A stretch of DNA of 10,586 nt from Thermoproteota archaeon. GTDB taxonomy: Archaea > Korarchaeota > Korarchaeia > Korarchaeales > Korarchaeaceae. The stretch is from NCBI GenBank assembly GCA_021158805.1, contig JAGGTZ010000016.1:1-10586 (forward strand), written 5' to 3'. The translations under genes and the position numbers were made by a program. The notes beneath the pieces are model-generated. The model did no database searches and was not told the origin of the DNA. It saw only the letters and a list, made by a program, of their open reading frames with translations. Of this stretch, positions 6,782 through 10,586 are shown in pieces. Position 1 is the first letter of the stretch. Every line of letters begins with the position of its first letter.

Positions 6782-7042
6782 TTGAGTTCCGAAAGCGATC
6801 TGCTGGGCCCTAAGCGTTTAACGAAGTATGAAATCATCAGAATAATATCTGTAAGGGCCCAGCAGATCGCTGCTGGCTCCCCTCTATTTTTAGAAGAGAA
6901 TGAGATACCTGAAGGGTTGACGGACCCTGTTGAGCTGGCTAAGCTTGAGTTAAAGAGAGGAAAGCTTCCTTTATTGATTGAAAGGAGAGAGGGAGATAAG
7001 ATATCCCTCATAGACATTAGGAGGCTCCTCAGAGAAGAGTAA
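6782..7042 (+). CDS. rpoK: DNA-directed RNA polymerase subunit K (Rpo6, RPB6 homologue)
   Basis: A small assembly subunit of the archaeal RNA polymerase that clamps the largest subunit. The family core is clear: GPKRLTKYEIIRIISVRAQQIA (usual form GPP.LTRFE.ARI...RALQIA), then TDPVELAKLELKRGKLPLLIERR. Two starts are possible. GTG 6773 overlaps the thermosome stop (GTGA). TTG 6782 lies 8 bases after GAGGAG (6768-6773). I prefer TTG (86 residues) because, as in the thermosome gene, the upstream GTG is part of the GTGAT of the ribosome binding site; GTG would give 89 residues. Lying directly behind a chaperonin gene is unusual as far as I recall, since rpoK commonly sits with ribosomal-protein or rpoN genes. 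The 5' half contains a perfect 18-bp inverted repeat. Confidence 0.93.
   Translation: MSSESDLLGPKRLTKYEIIRIISVRAQQIAAGSPLFLEENEIPEGLTDPVELAKLELKRGKLPLLIERREGDKISLIDIRRLLREE
6794..6871 (+). repeat. Perfect 18-bp inverted repeat inside rpoK (potential strong mRNA hairpin)
   Basis: The arm at 6794-6811 (AGCGATCTGCTGGGCCCT) is the exact reverse complement of the arm at 6854-6871. The 42-base spacer is 6812-6853. Twelve of the 18 pairs are G-C. The arms are codon-aligned, encoding SDLLGP and RAQQIA, and the first begins 12 bases after TTG 6782. In the mRNA this would form a long stable stem at the start of the rpoK coding region. Confidence 0.9.
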
Positions 7043-7053
7043 CCTTTTTAATT
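7043..7053 (+). promoter_or_regulatory. Probable TATA box for alba, or T-rich terminator of the thermosome-rpoK unit
   Basis: CCTTTTTAATT lies right after the rpoK stop. Read as a TATA-like box it would start transcription near 7073-7078, giving a GC-rich leader of about 50-55 bases before alba. The T-run could equally serve as an archaeal terminator for the upstream operon. The sequence alone does not separate the two roles. Confidence 0.4.
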
Positions 7054-7116
7054 GACAAATGTGTAGTGGATAACAGCTCGCCCTCCAGGCTCCCCAGAGA
7101 AAGAGGCGGGCCTACA

Positions 7117-7124
7117 GAGGTGAT
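7117..7124 (+). promoter_or_regulatory. Ribosome binding site of alba
   Basis: GAGGTGAT, a near-complete match to the archaeal anti-Shine-Dalgarno sequence, ends 5 bases before ATG 7130. This fixes the start of alba. Confidence 0.75.
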
Positions 7125-7129
7125 ATACA

Positions 7130-7411
7130 ATGGTAGCCGAAGAGGGAATAGTCTATGTTGGGAAGAAGCCTGCTATAAATTATGTCATGGCAACGACCCT
7201 CCAGATCAATCGGGGTGTGAAGAAGATCGTTCTCAAAGCAAGAGGGAGGTCAATATCCAGAGCCGTTGATGTGGCTGAGATAACTAGGCTCAAGTACTTC
7301 CCCGGTAAAATAAAGATCACTGACCTCAGGACTGGTACAGAGGAGATCATAGACGAAAACGGAAGTAGAAGGGACATAAGCGTAATTGAAATAGAGCTCA
7401 CCCAGGTGTGA
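7130..7411 (+). CDS. albA: DNA/RNA-binding protein Alba (Sac10b family)
   Basis: An abundant dimeric chromatin protein that coats DNA and binds RNA in archaea. The 93 residues match the family length. The N-terminal block VYVGKKPAINYVMA (8-21) contains the Lys pair K12/K13, equivalent to the acetylation-site lysine region of Sulfolobus Alba. It is followed by INRGVKKIVLKARGRSISRAVDVAEITRLKY, then the flexible loop and strands ITDLRTGTEEI and ISVIEIELTQ. A strong ribosome binding site precedes the ATG. The gene appears to be its own transcription unit, with a T-rich promoter element before it and a hairpin terminator after it. Confidence 0.95.
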   Translation: MVAEEGIVYVGKKPAINYVMATTLQINRGVKKIVLKARGRSISRAVDVAEITRLKYFPGKIKITDLRTGTEEIIDENGSRRDISVIEIELTQV

Positions 7412-7415
7412 GCCC

Positions 7416-7445
7416 GGAGGGGGGAGAAACCCCCTCTAAATTTTT
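7416..7445 (+). terminator. G/C hairpin followed by T-run, terminator of alba
   Basis: The stem pairs GAGGGGG (7417-7423) with CCCCCTC (7430-7436) around a 6-base loop, with a G-U pair below. TAAATTTTT follows. It begins 5 bases after the alba stop codon and precedes the lysS promoter region. It looks like a bacterial intrinsic terminator; in archaea the T-run is the more important part. Confidence 0.65.
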
Positions 7446-7449
7446 AGGG

Positions 7450-7464
7450 AAAATTTCTTATTTC
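7450..7464 (+). promoter_or_regulatory. Possible lysS promoter (BRE/TATA-like)
   Basis: AAAATTTCTTATTTC lies 27-41 bases before ATG 7491. With the usual archaeal spacing of about 25 bases from the box centre, transcription would begin around 7482, only a few bases before the start codon. The bases just before the ATG (CTCCGAGTAAC) hold no ribosome binding site, which fits a leaderless or nearly leaderless mRNA. Confidence 0.4.
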
Positions 7465-7490
7465 TCTAACCTTACTTAGCTCCGAGTAAC

Positions 7491-9110
7491 ATGAGTACTA
7501 AGAAGAAACTTTATTTCTGGCTCGATAAGATAGCTCACGATGTAGTTGAGAGGGAAGAGAAGCTAGGGAGGAAACTAGATGTATTGAGAGTAGAATCAGG
7601 CATAGGTGCCAGCGGATTTCCCCATATAGGATCTGTTGGTGACTCATTAAGAGCTTATGGAGTGAAGTTAGGGCTTGAGGAAATAGGATACAAGAGCGAA
7701 TTAATTGCCTACAGTGATGATAGAGATGGCCTTAGGAAGGTACCTGCGGGTGTTCCGGAGGAGTACTCTAGATACCTGGGAATGCCTGTAACTGAGATCC
7801 CGGATCCGTGGGGATGTCATTCCAGCTATGGCGAGCATATGAGTACAATGCTCATCGACGCTTTAGAGAAGCTAGGTATCGAGTTTACGTTTATCTCTGC
7901 CACAGAGGCTTACAGGTCCGGTTTATTGGATGAGCAAGTCTCTAAGTTAGTTGAAGAGCATTATAGAGTCGATAAGATAATTAGAGAGGAAGTTGGATCC
8001 GGCAAGCCAGAGGGCTGGGTCCATTACTGGCCAAGGTGTGAAGAATGTGGGAGAATCTATACTACACATGTGATAGAGGTCCTTCCTGATGAGAAAAAGG
8101 TAGTTTACGCTTGTGATCAGGAGTTTAAGGGTATAAAAGGTTGTGGGCATGTAGGCGAGGCATCTTACATTAGAGGAGATGGTAAGCTCTCTTGGAAAGG
8201 CGAATTTGCAGCTAGATGGGCTGCTCTTGGTATAGTATTTGAACCTCATGGGAAGGATATCACTGATTCCTTCAGGGTCAATGCGAGAATCTCTCGAGAG
8301 GTGCTTGGATACGAGCCCCCCCTCACGGTGATGTATGAGATGTTTTTAGATTCCACGGGAGGTAAGATAAGCAAAAGTAAGGGGAACGTCATAACCCCCC
8401 AGATGTGGATGGATTTTTCGCCTCCTGAGGCATTAAGAATGCTCATGTTCAAAAGATACCACGGAACTAGAAATATATCTCTCCAGAGTTCTCCGCTATA
8501 CATAAACGAACTTGAAAGGAACATCAGGAGGTATCACGAATTGGAGCGGATAAAGAGTGAGAGGGACAGGATTACCATAAAGAGACTCATGGAGTATACG
8601 TATCTCATGGAAGGAGTTCCTAAGCCTTGGCCCTACAGATACTCTGCTGTTCTTAGTGTCGTATCGATGCTTCCTAAGGATATGAGATTCGAGGAATTAT
8701 TGAGGCTTTCCGCGGATTTGATCTCTAGATACTACGATGTAGGTCCCAATGAACTAATGATGGATAGTAACTTCAGAAGGTATGTCTTTTATGCTAGGAA
8801 TTACGTAGATAATTTTGGGAGAGAGATAGGCCGAATAGAAATAGCAAGCAACGTTCTTGAGGTGGTAAATAGGTTTGTCCACTCCCTCACTGAGGACATG
8901 GACGAGGATGCAATACAAGACACCGCTTTCAATACAGCAAGGTCCTCTAATATCCCAGTCAGAGAGTTCTTTAAGGCCATTTATCTCATACTATTAGGAC
9001 AGCCAGAAGGACCTAAGCTAGGTCCTCTAATACGTAGAGTAGGGGTAAATAAGTTTAAGGAACTTTATAGAAGATCATTGGAGGAAGGTAGGATTGTCAG
9101 AAAAGAGTGA
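7491..9110 (+). CDS. lysS: Lysyl-tRNA synthetase, class I
   Basis: Attaches lysine to tRNA-Lys. This is the class I (Rossmann-fold) form found in many archaea and some bacteria, unrelated to the class II enzyme of most organisms. At 539 residues it is full length. Seen: VESGIGASGFPHIGSVGD (34-51), with HIGS as the class I HIGH signature, and the DDRDGLRKVP block (76-85). Cysteines C183, C186, C208 and C218 with H220 form a likely zinc-binding insertion. The KMSKS loop is KISKSKGN (292-299). A helical anticodon-binding C-terminal domain follows. The start ATG has no Shine-Dalgarno sequence. The last 17 bases overlap the following coiled-coil gene, which is probably co-transcribed. Confidence 0.96.
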   Translation: MSTKKKLYFWLDKIAHDVVEREEKLGRKLDVLRVESGIGASGFPHIGSVGDSLRAYGVKLGLEEIGYKSELIAYSDDRDGLRKVPAGVPEEYSRYLGMPVTEIPDPWGCHSSYGEHMSTMLIDALEKLGIEFTFISATEAYRSGLLDEQVSKLVEEHYRVDKIIREEVGSGKPEGWVHYWPRCEECGRIYTTHVIEVLPDEKKVVYACDQEFKGIKGCGHVGEASYIRGDGKLSWKGEFAARWAALGIVFEPHGKDITDSFRVNARISREVLGYEPPLTVMYEMFLDSTGGKISKSKGNVITPQMWMDFSPPEALRMLMFKRYHGTRNISLQSSPLYINELERNIRRYHELERIKSERDRITIKRLMEYTYLMEGVPKPWPYRYSAVLSVVSMLPKDMRFEELLRLSADLISRYYDVGPNELMMDSNFRRYVFYARNYVDNFGREIGRIEIASNVLEVVNRFVHSLTEDMDEDAIQDTAFNTARSSNIPVREFFKAIYLILLGQPEGPKLGPLIRRVGVNKFKELYRRSLEEGRIVRKE

Positions 9111-9570
9111 TCGTGTAAAAAGATTGTTGATGTTGAGAGACTTCCTCAAGAAAAGGTTAAGAAAACTAGAAAAGGAGGTGATAGAGCTCAGGAAAATGAT
9201 GGAGGTTCTAGATGAGATTCTCCTCGAACAGACCCTTGTCACGGCCGATCAGCTAAAGGCAATCCCACAAAAGCTTGAGGAAAGGGAGTTACTAAGCGAT
9301 CAAGGTAATCGGTTAGGCATTATTAGGATAGATAGGGGAGAAGGTACCATTTTGTTCCTTCCGAGTGAAGGTGTATTGATAGATGCTAGGGAGAGACCTA
9401 TAAGATCGTTTCTTTTGCGGAAGATAGAGGAGTATGGAGCTAGACCTTTCATTGAAGAGGCTAGTGATGGTACATTGAAAAACCTTAGAATTGAGGGAAT
9501 TAGCCCCAAAGATATAGATAAAATGGTAAAGCTCGTGAGATGGGCCTTAGCAAAGTCTGTAGTTCAGTAG
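9094..9570 (+). CDS. Unidentified coiled-coil protein in operon with lysS
   Basis: A 158-residue soluble protein I do not recognise. Residues 1-45 are strongly charged and heptad-like (LRDFLKKRLRKLEKEVIELRKMMEVLDEILLE), predicting a coiled coil and probably dimerisation. From about residue 70 there is a small alpha/beta region (GIIRIDRGEGTILFLPSEGVLIDA, then RPIRSFLLRKIEEYG, then LKNLRIEGISPKDIDKMVKLVRWAL). It has no signal peptide, membrane helix or cysteine cluster. The TTG start at 9094 is chosen because GGAGG (9080-9084) lies about 9 bases upstream, inside lysS, and no other start fits as well. The 17-base overlap with lysS suggests coupled translation, but a functional link to tRNA charging is inference only. 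Its stop overlaps the convergent glycosyltransferase stop. Confidence 0.75.
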   Translation: MSEKSDRVKRLLMLRDFLKKRLRKLEKEVIELRKMMEVLDEILLEQTLVTADQLKAIPQKLEERELLSDQGNRLGIIRIDRGEGTILFLPSEGVLIDARERPIRSFLLRKIEEYGARPFIEEASDGTLKNLRIEGISPKDIDKMVKLVRWALAKSVVQ

Positions 9571-10586
9571 ATCACACTCATTATAACACCTAAAGCCCTA
9601 TCCAAGAAATCCCAGTCCCTATATCTGTTTCTAAACTCTGAAACCCTTCTGCAAATGGTCTCATTATTCAGCAGGTATCTAAGCGTTGGAAAGAACTTCT
9701 CTTCCACATAAGCCTGCTCAAGCATCACTCCTAGCCCCATCCTATGTATATTTCTAGCATTCTCGTACTTCTCCGTTTGCCCAGGGACTGGGATCATGAG
9801 AAGAGGTTTCCCGCACACTAGGGCCTCTGATATAGTAGTGTGACCAGCCCTAGATACCACTAACTTCGCCTTAGAGAGTAAATCCCACTTGTTTGGTAAC
9901 CAACTATATACCGTAACGTTCTCGTTTATTTGATATGATCTCGCTTCCCCTACTTCGCCCAGAGAGATTATAAAGTGGAATTTCTTAAGATCCTCTGGTA
10001 TTTTCTCAAGGACTTTTGAGAGCTTATTCCAGAGAGATCTCCTCTCGGCTCCTGGTCCTGATATTAGTATCAGTACGAGATCCTCTAGCTGATCATCCTT
10101 ACATTTAGGTTCTATTAGTGGCCCTGTGAACACAGTCCTCAAGGCAAGCGACTGCGGGAGGCCATTAGTATGGAACCTAGATATAGTGTCAGGGGGAGGA
10201 AAATCTGCTATTAATGATGCATGAGAAAGTGCCCATAGCCTTGTTATCGCTGAGTTTACTATCTTTTCTATAAGTTTTGAGAGGAGACCGTAGTCCTCTT
10301 CTAATAATCCATGGCTCTTACTGAATATATTAAGCGAACCGTCTATGAGAGGAGCCAGGAGGAGCTTTGGTTGATTCAAGACAACGACTGTAGGGAAGTC
10401 CAGATAGTAAGATGCCATTAATGTAGAAATTCTAGAGTCGGATATCACTACATCAGGTGATATTCTTTCTATATTATCCTTCTCTCTGTTAATATGATTA
10501 ATAAATTTCTTGAGCTGCGAGATGCTCGTTAATGTGCCCCTTATATCAGGCTGGCCGTCCGGGCCTTGTCTCCACATCATCTCCTC
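9564..10586 (-). CDS. MurG-like glycosyltransferase (GT-B fold), 5' end beyond window
   Basis: A GT-B glycosyltransferase related to the MurG and UDP-glucuronosyltransferase families, probably moving a sugar from a nucleotide donor to a lipid or surface glycan. The donor-binding half is typical: FTGPLI (151-156, counted from the ATG at 10580), LISGPGAERRSL (172-183), VYSWLPN, and VVSRAGHTTISEALVCGKPLL (241-261) followed by PVPGQTEKYENA (264-275). The ATG at 10580 is probably internal. The frame stays open to the window edge, and the usual N-terminal strand with the glycine-rich G-x-G-H motif is missing (the protein would begin directly with MMWRQGPDGQ). The nearby GAGGAG would abut the ATG with no spacing. 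About 50-60 residues are likely outside the window. The acceptor is unknown. Confidence 0.8.
   Translation of the reverse strand, partial: EEMMWRQGPDGQPDIRGTLTSISQLKKFINHINREKDNIERISPDVVISDSRISTLMASYYLDFPTVVVLNQPKLLLAPLIDGSLNIFSKSHGLLEEDYGLLSKLIEKIVNSAITRLWALSHASLIADFPPPDTISRFHTNGLPQSLALRTVFTGPLIEPKCKDDQLEDLVLILISGPGAERRSLWNKLSKVLEKIPEDLKKFHFIISLGEVGEARSYQINENVTVYSWLPNKWDLLSKAKLVVSRAGHTTISEALVCGKPLLMIPVPGQTEKYENARNIHRMGLGVMLEQAYVEEKFFPTLRYLLNNETICRRVSEFRNRYRDWDFLDRALGVIMSVIY

Noticed and set aside
6194..7017. Minus-strand reading frames of 75-110 residues opposite the thermosome and rpoK
   Set aside because: They run antisense to clearly conserved genes, are rich in Ser and Leu as expected for shadows, and match no family I recognise.
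7060..7115. tRNA-like stretch before alba (GTGTAGTGGATAACA resembles a D-arm)
   Set aside because: No matching anticodon stem follows, the T-arm consensus GGTTCRANTCC is absent and there is no acceptor stem. It is better explained as the alba leader.
7066..7269. Plus-strand reading frame of 67 residues overlapping the start of alba
   Set aside because: It overlaps alba in another frame, has no ribosome binding site and its composition is not protein-like. Alba explains the region.
10578..10580. ATG at 10580 (minus strand) as the start of a complete glycosyltransferase
   Set aside because: The frame stays open to the edge, the GT-B N-terminal strand and glycine motif are missing, and the GAGGAG upstream has no spacing to the ATG.
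1..10586. CRISPR array, insertion sequence, toxin-antitoxin or defence system
   Set aside because: No regularly spaced repeats, transposase, terminal repeats or defence domains are visible. Lhr here is the ordinary archaeal helicase with no defence-type partner genes.

Overview
The window is a gene-dense stretch of an archaeal chromosome. A thermosome (group II chaperonin) subunit, RNA polymerase subunit K, the chromatin protein Alba, an archaeal-type Lhr helicase and a class I lysyl-tRNA synthetase occur together. Ribosome binding sites resemble AGGTGATC, and AT-rich TATA-like boxes precede the transcription units. Arginine codons are mostly AGA/AGG and the proteins are rich in E, K and R, which suggests a thermophile. 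A TACK-type lineage is plausible, but I cannot name the species.

Left block (1-2091, plus strand): four tightly overlapping genes. They are the C-terminal part of a non-hydrolysing UDP-GlcNAc 2-epimerase (its 5' end lies outside the window), two tandem small membrane proteins of the DUF131 type, and a hexulose-6-phosphate synthase. The epimerase carries an extra C-terminal domain of about 75 residues that resembles a TrkA-C (RCK_C) ligand-binding module. The last gene overlaps its convergent neighbour by 8 bases.

Middle (2084-4978, minus strand): a full-length Lhr-type superfamily 2 helicase of about 964 residues with all helicase motifs, a CxxC/CxxC zinc-binding site and a very basic tail. 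It is divergent from the thermosome gene. The roughly 150-base gap between them holds the thermosome promoter, flanked by a perfect 9-bp inverted repeat.

Right-centre (5130-9570, plus strand): thermosome and rpoK form one probable operon. Alba has its own TATA-like box and a G/C hairpin terminator. lysS follows with no ribosome binding site, so its mRNA may be leaderless, and it overlaps an unidentified coiled-coil protein gene. Within rpoK there is a perfect 18-bp inverted repeat with a 42-base spacer, the clearest unexplained structure in the window.

Right edge (9564-10586, minus strand): a MurG-like glycosyltransferase whose N-terminus runs off the window. It overlaps the coiled-coil gene at the stop codons by 7 bases.

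No tRNA, rRNA, CRISPR array, insertion sequence or defence system is visible, and there is no gene-free stretch longer than about 150 bases. This is largely a core-gene region. The points of interest are domain variants and nucleic-acid structures rather than a new multi-gene system.
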